A stretch of DNA of 64,000 nucleotides from Dehalococcoidia bacterium (GTDB taxonomy: Bacteria > Chloroflexota > Dehalococcoidia > GIF9 > AB-539-J10), in NCBI GenBank assembly GCA_003562475.1, contig PWUU01000048.1:52206-116205 (forward strand), written 5' to 3'. The position numbers and the translations under genes were made by a program. The notes under the pieces are model-generated. The model was not told the origin of the DNA. It searched no databases and saw only the letters and a list, made by a program, of their open reading frames with translations. Shown here in pieces: positions 20,936 to 29,756 of the stretch (within the stretch, counting starts at the first letter, position 1; each line of letters opens with the position of its first letter).

Positions 20936-21188
20936 GACACCACTCCTTGCGTCGGTTGATTCTGTCGCTGGCCCGTTACCCCGCTGGCACTTCGGACAGT
21001 GACAACATACTACCGCAACTTCCTGCCCTGCGGCCAAAGCACTCTGGAGACGCCTGCCGGCACTCCCGAACCGTTTCACACCGGGAGGGGACATCCCGCC
21101 GCCAGGTTGGTCGAGCCACCTGCACAGTGCTACAATTCACGTTGGCGCCAGGGCGCCTGCAGACCTACCGTCGCCACTTCCAATAACC

Positions 21189-22292
21189 ATGGAGAAGAAA
21201 GACTACTACGAGATTCTGGGCGTCGCACGAATTGCCGACGATGCCTCGATCAAACGATCGTACCGCACACTGGCAATGCGCTATCACCCCGACCGTAATC
21301 CTGGTGATGGCGAGTGTGTCGCGAGAATGAAGGAGATCAATGAGGCATATGCAGTCCTGTGCGACTCCGAGAAGCGACGACTATACGACATATACGGTCA
21401 TGAAGGCCTCTCCGGTTACAGCCAGACAGACATCTTCGGTAGTGTCGATTTCTCGACTCTATTCCGCGAGTTCGGGCTGAGCGGCTTCGGGTTCGGAAAC
21501 GGAATACTTGACAACCTGTTCGGTCGGAGCCGTACCGCGACGAGAGAACGCCGTCGGGCTACTAACCTGCGTTACAACCTTGAGCTAACACTTGAGGAGG
21601 CAGCCTCTGGAGTGGAGCAGGTGCTCGAGATCCCGCACCATCGCACCTGTACCTCCTGTCGTGGCAGCGGTGCGAAAGAAGGAGCCATCAATACCTGTGA
21701 GCAATGCCACGGTACCGGACAGATGGTGCGGGAACACCGCTCGGGCATCGGAGTGTTCCGACAAATAAGCATGTGCAGCACCTGTCACGGCAACGGTCGA
21801 GTGGTTACTGAGAAGTGTTCGCTCTGCGACGGAAAAGGTATCCTCGAGGAGGTCCGCGAGGTCGCCGTCGCCATTCCGGCAGGAGTCGACACCGGCCATA
21901 CGATAAGGCTGTCGGGTGAGGGTCAGCCCGGAGATGGTGATATCGCTCGAGGCGACCTCTACGTGGTAGTCAGCGTGGCGAAGCATCCGGTATTCGAGCG
22001 CCATGGCGACGACCTCTACATGGAGCAGGACATCGGTATCGCGGAGGCTGCGCTCGGCGCATCGCTGCAGGTGCCCAGCCTCAATGGCGAGTGCACGCTG
22101 GAAGTGCCCGAAGGCACACAGACGGGATCCCTTCTCCGGCTCAGGGGAAAGGGAATGCCGCGACCCGGCAGCAGGCACAAAGGCGACCTCTATGTGGTCG
22201 CTCGTGTCGCCGTTCCTACGCACCTGACGCGGCAACAACGAGAGCTACTGCACGAGTTTCGCCGTCTCGAGAGAGAGGAGAGTAACACATGA
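21189..22292 (+). CDS. dnaJ: DnaJ chaperone
   Basis: DYYEILGV...YHPDRN J-domain; four CxxCxGxG-type zinc repeats. Confidence 0.95.
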   Translation: MEKKDYYEILGVARIADDASIKRSYRTLAMRYHPDRNPGDGECVARMKEINEAYAVLCDSEKRRLYDIYGHEGLSGYSQTDIFGSVDFSTLFREFGLSGFGFGNGILDNLFGRSRTATRERRRATNLRYNLELTLEEAASGVEQVLEIPHHRTCTSCRGSGAKEGAINTCEQCHGTGQMVREHRSGIGVFRQISMCSTCHGNGRVVTEKCSLCDGKGILEEVREVAVAIPAGVDTGHTIRLSGEGQPGDGDIARGDLYVVVSVAKHPVFERHGDDLYMEQDIGIAEAALGASLQVPSLNGECTLEVPEGTQTGSLLRLRGKGMPRPGSRHKGDLYVVARVAVPTHLTRQQRELLHEFRRLEREESNT

Positions 22293-23230
22293 CCCACGAC
22301 CTTGCACTATCGACGATGTCGGCCCGCGGCCGCTACACCGACCTCCTGGAGTTCTCCCGCGATGCCCAGAGATGGGGATACAGCGCCATCGAGGCGAACG
22401 CCTACGTCACGTCGCACGAGATGCTGGAGCGCCTCGCCGCCGGGCCACTGCCGCTATCCAGCCTGCACAATCCTGTCCCAAATATACGCTCGTTGAGTGG
22501 CATATCGTCGTACGACCTCAATCTCTGCTCTCTCGATGACGCCGAACACGAGGAGGCAGTCGGTCTCGCACGGGAAACCATCGAGCAGGCTGCCCGGCTG
22601 GGCGCACGGGCCGTGGTGGTGCACTTCGGTCATGTTCCCATCGGAAAGGAGATGCAGCGGCAGCTGCATGACCTGTGGCATGAGTGCAGGACGGAGTCGG
22701 CCGAGTACGTAGAGGTGCAGAGACGCATACCAGAGCTTCGTGCCCGGTTCGCCGCCAGACCCCTCGAACGTGCGATGGAGACGCTCTATGAACTTGAAGG
22801 GCTTTCACGAGACCGGGGCGTCCTCCTCGGCATCGAGACGCGGCACAATCTTCACGAGATACCAAACGTCGATGAGATGGAGGCGATGCTTCGCGCCGCC
22901 GACCCGGCAGTCGTGGGCTACTGGCACGATACGGGCCACGCTGCTACCCACGAGCAACTCGGTTTCACCACACAGGAGGAGTGGCTGCGACGCCACTCAC
23001 ACCGGATGAACGGCATTCACCTGCATGATATCAACAGCGACCGCGACCATCAGTGCCCCGGGACAGGCCGCCTCGACTGGGACCTCGTACGCCGACATAC
23101 GCCACCTTCGGCAATACGAGTGTGCGAGGTTGGAGAGTGGAATACGCTCGAATGCCTCCGGGCCTGTCCCGAGTTCCTGACACAAGTGGGAATTATCTCG
23201 CCGGTCGGCGTCGATAGTACGGTCAGGTGA
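22289..23230 (+). CDS. Sugar phosphate isomerase/epimerase-like TIM-barrel protein (AP endonuclease 2 family)
   Basis: ARAVVVHFGHVPIG, LLGIETRHNLHEIPNVDEM, VGYWHDTGHAATHEQLG, HLHDINSDRDH; start overlaps the dnaJ stop. Confidence 0.85.
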   Translation: MTHDLALSTMSARGRYTDLLEFSRDAQRWGYSAIEANAYVTSHEMLERLAAGPLPLSSLHNPVPNIRSLSGISSYDLNLCSLDDAEHEEAVGLARETIEQAARLGARAVVVHFGHVPIGKEMQRQLHDLWHECRTESAEYVEVQRRIPELRARFAARPLERAMETLYELEGLSRDRGVLLGIETRHNLHEIPNVDEMEAMLRAADPAVVGYWHDTGHAATHEQLGFTTQEEWLRRHSHRMNGIHLHDINSDRDHQCPGTGRLDWDLVRRHTPPSAIRVCEVGEWNTLECLRACPEFLTQVGIISPVGVDSTVR

Positions 23231-23287
23231 TTCAACAGGACGGAGTCCTGCCACTCAACAGTCGTCCCTCTCCTGTCCGCAGCAGCC

Positions 23288-23563
23288 TCATTCTCTACTG
23301 GACACAGGCGTCAACAGAGGGCTCCCTGTAACCACGCACTCAAATATGCCATCGACCGGGCCTACTCGCACTCGCTGCCACTCCTGGTCTTCTTCCTCCG
23401 CGTAGACGGCCACCTTGAAGAGAAGAAGAACGCCATCCACGAGCATCATCGGAAGTGGTCGCACCCGGCAGACCATCGCGTGCCTGATCTCAAACACAGG
23501 ATCGGGCAACGTCAGCGACACGCGAGCCCGCCTCACCAACGAGCTCATCAACTTGATCAGCAC
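23288..23563 (-). CDS. Small hypothetical protein
   Basis: 91-aa ORF; no recognised family. Confidence 0.35.
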   Translation of the reverse strand: MLIKLMSSLVRRARVSLTLPDPVFEIRHAMVCRVRPLPMMLVDGVLLLFKVAVYAEEEDQEWQRVRVGPVDGIFECVVTGSPLLTPVSSRE

Positions 23564-23621
23564 CCGGGCGAGATAGTGCTGGAGCGCGCGATACCCAGAG
23601 CTATTCCACGTGCACCGTCAC

Positions 23622-24638
23622 CTACACACTTGAAAGGTTGGCTACCGCCTCCTTTGCTGCCTCACGAGCACCTGCTTCTGCGGCAAGCCCGAGATATCGC
23701 TTGAAATCGATGAACTTGCCAACTCCGTCAATGACTGCATCGGGGACCTTGGAATCGCCAAGCACGAACGTGTGCATTTCGATGCCCATGCGCTTCCGGA
23801 TGCTCTCGAAGTCTATGCTGGTTTCAAGCCCTGCACCAGCGGCCTTCAATCTCTCGTGATCGCCGGACAATGCCGCGTTGCGTTCCTCCAGATCGGCATG
23901 AGCTTTCCTGAGCTCATCGAGCCGCCGCGCGTACTCGTCGCACTCGGCAATAAGACCGGCCTTCTCCTGCTCGAGCACCGCAATTCGTTTGCCACGCTCA
24001 TCGATCTGTGAGCGAAGGTCATCAGCCGCCTGCCGGTGCTCCTCCCTGAGCGCATTGAGCTCTCCTTCGTACCGCGCAAAGGCGCCTGTCTTCTCTTTCT
24101 GCAATCCGGCAATGTGATCCTCGTATCTCTGCACGATGTCGTTCTTCTCCTGGTTCAGGACGACCGTCTGCAACTTGAGGTGTTCGACGTCGGAAAGCTT
24201 GCCGACGACCTCCTCATAGTTTGTCTTCAATTCTTCGTAATCACTGCCCACCACATCCGCCACCTTCTGCGCGAGAGCATCGTAGTTCGCCCGCTCTCTA
24301 TCGCGCTGGCTCTCTACCTCGCCAATCTGCTCCTGCATCTGATCAAGTTCCCTGGTGTACTGCTGATGCAGGGCGCTGTACGTCATGAGAGCGGTGACTT
24401 TGGCCACCGACTCCGCGCGACCCTTGATGTCAAATGGCCCGAAGACGCGGTCAGTGGCACGATCAACACCGCTCAGGCTGGTCCTGTACTCTCTGAGAAC
24501 CTTCTCTACCACAGGATCCAGTCCCAGCTGTGCATAGAGCCTCTCTGCCATCCTCTGCTGCCGCAAGTCCATGGACAACAGGCTGATCTCCTCGGCTTTC
24601 ACAATCTGGGTATGCTCAAGGCTGTTCTTCTCTTCCAT
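23622..24638 (-). CDS. Hypothetical coiled-coil protein
   Basis: 338 aa; about 180 aa of charged heptad-rich sequence flanked by non-coiled N- and C-terminal segments. Confidence 0.75.
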   Translation of the reverse strand: MEEKNSLEHTQIVKAEEISLLSMDLRQQRMAERLYAQLGLDPVVEKVLREYRTSLSGVDRATDRVFGPFDIKGRAESVAKVTALMTYSALHQQYTRELDQMQEQIGEVESQRDRERANYDALAQKVADVVGSDYEELKTNYEEVVGKLSDVEHLKLQTVVLNQEKNDIVQRYEDHIAGLQKEKTGAFARYEGELNALREEHRQAADDLRSQIDERGKRIAVLEQEKAGLIAECDEYARRLDELRKAHADLEERNAALSGDHERLKAAGAGLETSIDFESIRKRMGIEMHTFVLGDSKVPDAVIDGVGKFIDFKRYLGLAAEAGAREAAKEAVANLSSV

Positions 24639-24792
24639 ACGAGAGCTCCTTTCTCACCTGTACAATCGTATAACGTCCTGCAGTGAAAAGAGTTTGTCCC
24701 CACACAGGCGCACGTGCACCACCATATCACGACAAGCGTAGCGCCAGGTCAAGTGGCAGGCCAGGTACCGAGACCTGTCAGGCCAGGGGTCA

Positions 24793-25050
24793 CTACTGAA
24801 GTGAGGCTACAGCGTCGCAGAGGTCCGGATGCTCCGCGAGAAGCTCCTCTAATGAAAGATCGCGACCATCGGACAGGAACGCGCGGGTACCCGCCTCATC
24901 CAGCACAATGACACCGAGAGCTTCCCGACACATGACTACCATGAGACGATGCGAATCCAGCATCCGTCGTCCCAACGTCCACGCTATGGGAATCAACTCA
25001 CGGTCGCCTATTCTCACCGCAGGCTCGAGCTCTACTCTCTTTTCTTCCAT
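24793..25050 (-). CDS. Small hypothetical protein upstream-overlapping the DUF2953 gene
   Basis: MEEKRVELEPAVRIGDRELIPIAWTLGRRMLDSHRLMVVMCREALGVIVLD; start in the 3' end of the DUF2953 ORF. Confidence 0.65.
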   Translation of the reverse strand: MEEKRVELEPAVRIGDRELIPIAWTLGRRMLDSHRLMVVMCREALGVIVLDEAGTRAFLSDGRDLSLEELLAEHPDLCDAVASLQ

Positions 25051-25679
25051 CGCGTACGTATCACCAGAACAATAGCCCTCAGGGCAGACTGAGCGAACAC
25101 GAAACGGACCAAGGGCGATACTGTGCAGATGGGGCGCAGGCGAACTGCGAGCACAGCCTCGCCATCGAGCAGCGCCTCGCCGTCGAACGCAGGCATCAGC
25201 CGGAAGGAGTAGGACGAACACAGGTCGGCTATCATGGCTGCCTGGGATGCAGCACCAACGAAGAGGGCGGTATCGGCGGGGTCGTCAAGGTCCACCCGAA
25301 AGTCCACACGCAGCAGCCGCACCTTGATGCAGCGCGTCAGCCGGACCACCATGCGCACAACGTTGCACAACAGGCCCGGGATATGGAGGAGGTCCCACAC
25401 AAGGCGACCTGCCTCAACCGCTGCCTCCCCTTTACCCTCTTTCTTCGGCCCGGCGGATGGCCTCTTCTCTTCCTTCTTCCTGGCCGCAGGCGCCTCCAAT
25501 GGCCTGCGCGCACCGACCCTGGTATGGAAAGCTTTTTGCACCCGCCCGAACAACCACACCAGCCGGATGTGTACGGACGGCCTCCCGTGGACCGCTACCC
25601 GCACGTCGAGGTCCACCGGGACAGACAGTAGCAGGGCTGTCAGCGCAGCCAGAACACCCAGCGCAGCGACAACCCACAC
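25032..25679 (-). CDS. DUF2953 (YtfI-like) protein
   Basis: N-terminal TM, VDLDVRVAVHGRPSVHIRLVWLFGRV, LLRVDFRVDLDDPADTALFVGA; adjacent to a GerW/YtfJ-like gene. Confidence 0.7.
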   Translation of the reverse strand: MWVVAALGVLAALTALLLSVPVDLDVRVAVHGRPSVHIRLVWLFGRVQKAFHTRVGARRPLEAPAARKKEEKRPSAGPKKEGKGEAAVEAGRLVWDLLHIPGLLCNVVRMVVRLTRCIKVRLLRVDFRVDLDDPADTALFVGAASQAAMIADLCSSYSFRLMPAFDGEALLDGEAVLAVRLRPICTVSPLVRFVFAQSALRAIVLVIRTRWKKRE

Positions 25680-25685
25680 CGGGTG

Positions 25686-26072
25686 CTATCCTTCGCTCGA
25701 CTCGGCAGCTTTCTTGCCGCGAACAGTGTCCCGCACTCTGGGAAGTGCCTCGGCCAGCTTCTCAGCCATCTGGGCAAGGCTGCCCTTCATCGGCTCGATC
25801 CTGACGCCGGTCTTGTCAATGATGAGCACGGCCACCGGCTTCACGCCGCCGGCGCCGCCCGTGCCTGCAGCCTCTCCTTCGCCCTCGCCCTTGGCTTTCT
25901 CACCACCCTTGCCGCCACCTCCAGCAGTCCCAAACCAGAACCCTGCACTGCGAAGGGGTACGATAGTGGTATCGCCTATGGTGATAGGTTCTCCCATCAC
26001 CGTCTTGCTGCTGAGCATCTTCTCGACCTCATCAGCGGTAGACCTCAACAGTTTCTCGACATCATCAAGCAT
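25686..26072 (-). CDS. GerW/YtfJ-family sporulation-associated protein homolog
   Basis: VEKMLSSKTVMGEPITIGDTTIVPLRSAGFWFGTAGGGG...KPVAVLIIDKTGVRIEP. Confidence 0.82.
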   Translation of the reverse strand: MLDDVEKLLRSTADEVEKMLSSKTVMGEPITIGDTTIVPLRSAGFWFGTAGGGGKGGEKAKGEGEGEAAGTGGAGGVKPVAVLIIDKTGVRIEPMKGSLAQMAEKLAEALPRVRDTVRGKKAAESSEG

Positions 26073-26205
26073 GTCCGTTCCTCCTCATCCCTGTGTTCCG
26101 GCATATTCACTGGCTGCCGTCACCCTATTAGCATAAGGATACGACCGTGCAAGGCGCTGCGCAAGTGGGGCGCAAACCAGCACACATGCCTTATTCTCCC
26201 AGCGT

Positions 26206-26881
26206 CTACCGAAAACTCACGGTATTGCCGTGCTGCCCCCAGCCACCATCGATCCTGATGTACTCCCCGGTGATGAAATCGGCTGCGTCACTCGCAAGAA
26301 ATGCGGCAACTCCCAGGAAATCCTCAGGCTGTCCCCAACGTCCCAGCGGCGTACGCCCGTCGACGAACTCGCCCAGACCGGGCATATCTCGACGCGCCGA
26401 GACCGTGAGGGGCGTGTCAATCCAGCCGGGAAGAATGCAATTCACATTGATACGGTCACGTGCCCACGCGAGCGCCAGGGAGTACGTTAAGGAGAGAATA
26501 CCCATCTTGCTGCAGGCATATGGGACGGCTTTGCCGAGACCAAAAAGCGAGGTCATCGAGCCGATGTTGATTATCTTCCCCTTCCCCTGCCGCTTCATCG
26601 CGGGATACACAGCCTGGCAGCAGAGAAACGCGCCCTTACACCTTCGCTATCCCGCCATCGATGCTGGCCTTGTCGCCGACGTCCATCGAAAGGCCCGAAA
26701 CGCTCACGCCGAAACGCGATCGGAGGTCCTCGACAGCCGCGGCCGTTTTCGCCTCGTCCCGTCCCGCCACCACGATAGCGCTACCCTTCATTGCCAGACC
26801 GCCGGCAATTCCCTTGCCGATTCCACCGTTCCCTCCGGTCACCAGAGAGATCTTGCCTTCGAGACTAAATGGGTCCTTCAT
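26206..26881 (-). pseudogene. Short-chain dehydrogenase/reductase with internal deletion and frameshift
   Basis: N-part MKDPFSLEGKISLVTGGNGGIGKGIA...SIDGGIAKV* followed in another frame by AFLCCQAVYPAMKRQGKGKIINIGSM...YACSK...GGWGQ; the expected NNAG region is absent. Confidence 0.85.
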
Positions 26882-27077
26882 TTCTCCATCTCCCTCTTCC
26901 TTTCGCGAATCGGGTTCCGGACTACGCCATGCTCGTACCGGTAATAGCGACGCATTGTACGTCGCCGGCGTCGCCGGCAACCAGCAGCAGTTCGCCTGCA
27001 CCAGCAAGGCGTGTTCCACAATTGGACCGGGGAAAGCATTTGTGTAACATACATCGAAACACTCGAGGAGGTGCCCG

Positions 27078-27449
27078 ATGGATCCTTTTGACTACGTCCT
27101 TCCGTGGAATGTGTTCGCAATCCTGTTCACCGGAATATGGAGCGTCGTATCCATAGCTGTGTACGTGTGGATAGCGCTCTGTCTCCACATCATAGCCAGG
27201 AAGACGAACACGCCAAACCCGTGGCTCGCCTGGATCCCCATCGCCAACGTAATCCTTGCATGCCAGATAGCCGGCAAGCCATGGTGGTGGGTGTTCCTGT
27301 TCCTCATTCCGATCGTGAACCTCGTCCTCGCTATCGTGGTCATGTGGAAGATATGTGAGGCACGCAACAAGCCAGGGTGGCTCGCCATCCTCATGATCAT
27401 CCCTATTGCAAACCTGATCATCTTCGGCATCCTCGCCTTCGTTGACTAG
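27078..27449 (+). CDS. DUF5684-like small membrane protein
   Basis: LHIIARKTNTPNPWLAWIPIANVILACQIAGKPWWWVFLFLIPIVNLVLAIVVMWKICEARNKPGWLAILMIIPIANLI. Confidence 0.72.
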   Translation: MDPFDYVLPWNVFAILFTGIWSVVSIAVYVWIALCLHIIARKTNTPNPWLAWIPIANVILACQIAGKPWWWVFLFLIPIVNLVLAIVVMWKICEARNKPGWLAILMIIPIANLIIFGILAFVD

Positions 27450-27459
27450 AATTGACATT

Positions 27460-27495
27460 AAGGAAGAGCGCGGTAGTGACCGCGCTCTTCCTTTT
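27460..27495 (+). terminator. Rho-independent terminator
   Basis: GGAAGAGCGCGGT-AGTG-ACCGCGCTCTTCC-TTTT; 13-bp perfect stem just after the 27449 stop. Confidence 0.88.
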
Positions 27496-27626
27496 CCATT
27501 TCCGCACTGATTGTCACGCCCTGGCCCTGACCTCGTATTGCGACTGGAGCCACGTTGCTGTATCGTGAGTGCGGAGGAGGCCGCCGTGCCGCCTCTCGGA
27601 AGGGCTATCGACACCCAGAGGAACAC

Positions 27627-28832
27627 ATGTACACCATGAAGATAGGTCGCATCATATGTGCAGCGCTGATAGCCATCCTCGCCGTCGCAATTACGACAAC
27701 GCCGGTTCATGGTGCGGATGTGCGGGCAGGCGACACGGTGTCGCTGAGCGAAGACGAGCAGGTGTACGGCGACCTGTATCTCGCCGGCAGGGTGATCTCG
27801 AGCAGCGCCACTGTGATAGGCGACATCTTTGCGGCGGGCGAAACCCTGAAGATAGCCGGCAGCGTCGATGGCGGCCTGACGGCAGCAGGGCAAACCATCG
27901 TCGTCGATGGCGTGATAACACGAGGCGCCCGCCTCGCCGGTTCGAGTGTTGATGTGGCGGGGCACGTGGAGCGCGACCTGCTGGTGGGGAGCGGCGTGTT
28001 CACACTCGAACCGGAGGCCAGCATCGGCCAGGACCTGTTGTTCGGAGCAGGGACCGTCGTGTTGAGAGGAGAGGTCGGTGGCAACGTACGGGGCGGAGCA
28101 GAGGAACTCATAATTGAGGGAACCGTGACCGGCAACGTAGATGTGGAGGTCGGTACGCTCGTTATCGGGCCTGGCGCGAATGTGGGCGGCGATCTGACGT
28201 ATTCGAGCCGGACCGAGGCCGACATTCCGGCGGACACGGTCCAGGGGAGCATCAGCTACTCACCGCGTATCGATGACCGAATACGTAGCAGCTTATTCGG
28301 TGGTCTCGAGGCACTGGCGCCCCTCGCTGTCCTGGCCAGCATCTTATGGAAGGTGGCGTGGTACCTCATGACGCTAGTCGTTGGTATCGTCCTCATACTG
28401 CTTGCGCCGCGCCGCATGGCCGGGGCGGCGACGGCTCTGCGAACGGACACAGGACCGGTGGCGGGGTGGGGGGCCATCGCGCTGTTCGTCACACCGCTCG
28501 CTGCCATCCTCGTCTGCCTCACCATAATCGGCCTGCCGCTCGGCATCATAGCGCTCCTACTGTGGGGAATCCTTCTCTACCTCTCCCAACTGCCGGTCAG
28601 CCTGTTCATCGGCCAGCTCATCCTTGGCCATCAGAAGCCGCTCGCAAGCAAGGGGTTCATGATAGGTTCGCTGGCGCTCGGCCTGCTGATCCTCACGCTG
28701 CTGCGCTCAATCCCTCTGCTGGGCTTCCTCGTCTGGCTCGCCATCGCACTGTTCGGACTGGGCGCTTTCGTCACAGGAGAGCGACAGCTGTTGCAATCGC
28801 GTCGAAACAGCAGTGGCGTCTCAAGTTCTTGA
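27627..28832 (+). CDS. Secreted/membrane bactofilin-like beta-helix protein with C-terminal TM domain
   Basis: Signal peptide; repeats ...VYGDLYLAGRVISSSATVIGDIFAAGETLKIAGSVDGGLTAAGQTIVVDG...; C-terminal multi-TM region. Confidence 0.72.
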   Translation: MYTMKIGRIICAALIAILAVAITTTPVHGADVRAGDTVSLSEDEQVYGDLYLAGRVISSSATVIGDIFAAGETLKIAGSVDGGLTAAGQTIVVDGVITRGARLAGSSVDVAGHVERDLLVGSGVFTLEPEASIGQDLLFGAGTVVLRGEVGGNVRGGAEELIIEGTVTGNVDVEVGTLVIGPGANVGGDLTYSSRTEADIPADTVQGSISYSPRIDDRIRSSLFGGLEALAPLAVLASILWKVAWYLMTLVVGIVLILLAPRRMAGAATALRTDTGPVAGWGAIALFVTPLAAILVCLTIIGLPLGIIALLLWGILLYLSQLPVSLFIGQLILGHQKPLASKGFMIGSLALGLLILTLLRSIPLLGFLVWLAIALFGLGAFVTGERQLLQSRRNSSGVSSS

Positions 28833-28837
28833 GACAC

Positions 28838-29614
28838 CTATGCTCCCATTGTGGCCGGTCGGCGACAGACGAAGAACTCGTACCCATACCACGCCGCATA
28901 CTTCGTGTGGATAGCCATCTCCAGGTCACAGTCGTCGAACATGGCGATTGCGTCCGGTGACCCCTTGTACTTCTGCCGCAGGGCGGGCAGCGTCTGACGC
29001 ATCGGCGTGTAGTAGTCGTCCCACCAGGCGCGGTCAGGCAGATGGAAGTGGCCGAAAAGCTCGTAGCCGGAGCCGGTGATGAGTCTCACGTTGTCAGCCA
29101 CCGACTTCATGTCCGGATAGCCCGTCTTGAAGAACTCTCGTGCCTCACCAGGAGGATCATCACGGAACCAGCACAGCTCGCTCGCTGCGAGGAAGCCGCC
29201 CGGCTTCAACAGTGGCCGACACGTCTTGAGCGCGTTCTCGAAGCCCATGATGTAGAGCGCGCCCTCTGACCAGATGAGGTCGAAGGTCTCTGCCTCGAAA
29301 TCCATCTCCATCATGGACTGCTTCGTCGTGGATACGCGGCCGGCAAGTCCACGCTCGACTATCTGCTCCGAGAGACGGTTCAGCGCCCAGTCGAATACGT
29401 CCAGGGCGACGATGTACCCATCCGTCAGCCTGGCTAGCTCAAGGGTCTGTGCTCCCGTACCACACCCGACGTCGAGGACCAGCGGCCGTTCCGGCAGCGA
29501 TCCAAGCATGGAGAATGCTCTGCGCGTACAGTCGGCGCTGCCCGGTCCCTGTCGGGGCAAGGCGCCGTACAGATCAGCCATGATGGTGTGAGTCCGGTGC
29601 ATGTCCACATCCAT
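28838..29614 (-). CDS. Class I SAM-dependent methyltransferase
   Basis: LVLDVGCGTGAQTLELARL, FDLIWSEGALYIMGFENALK, RPLLKPGGFLAASEL. Confidence 0.87.
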   Translation of the reverse strand: MDVDMHRTHTIMADLYGALPRQGPGSADCTRRAFSMLGSLPERPLVLDVGCGTGAQTLELARLTDGYIVALDVFDWALNRLSEQIVERGLAGRVSTTKQSMMEMDFEAETFDLIWSEGALYIMGFENALKTCRPLLKPGGFLAASELCWFRDDPPGEAREFFKTGYPDMKSVADNVRLITGSGYELFGHFHLPDRAWWDDYYTPMRQTLPALRQKYKGSPDAIAMFDDCDLEMAIHTKYAAWYGYEFFVCRRPATMGA

Positions 29615-29756
29615 TCCTTTGCCTCCACGTCTAATCCGAGCATTATACATCTCCACTCGTGTGTGGACACCGTCTGGCCTCTACACTACAATGACCCGAC
29701 ACGACACACACGCTTGCGGATGAGGCAACTCGACCGTAGCCACAAGGAGGCACTCA

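Noticed and set aside
26922-27965. 347-aa minus-strand ORF antisense to the DUF5684-like and bactofilin-like genes
   Set aside because: Compositionally odd antisense ORF; the + strand has coherent TM and beta-helix proteins plus a terminator
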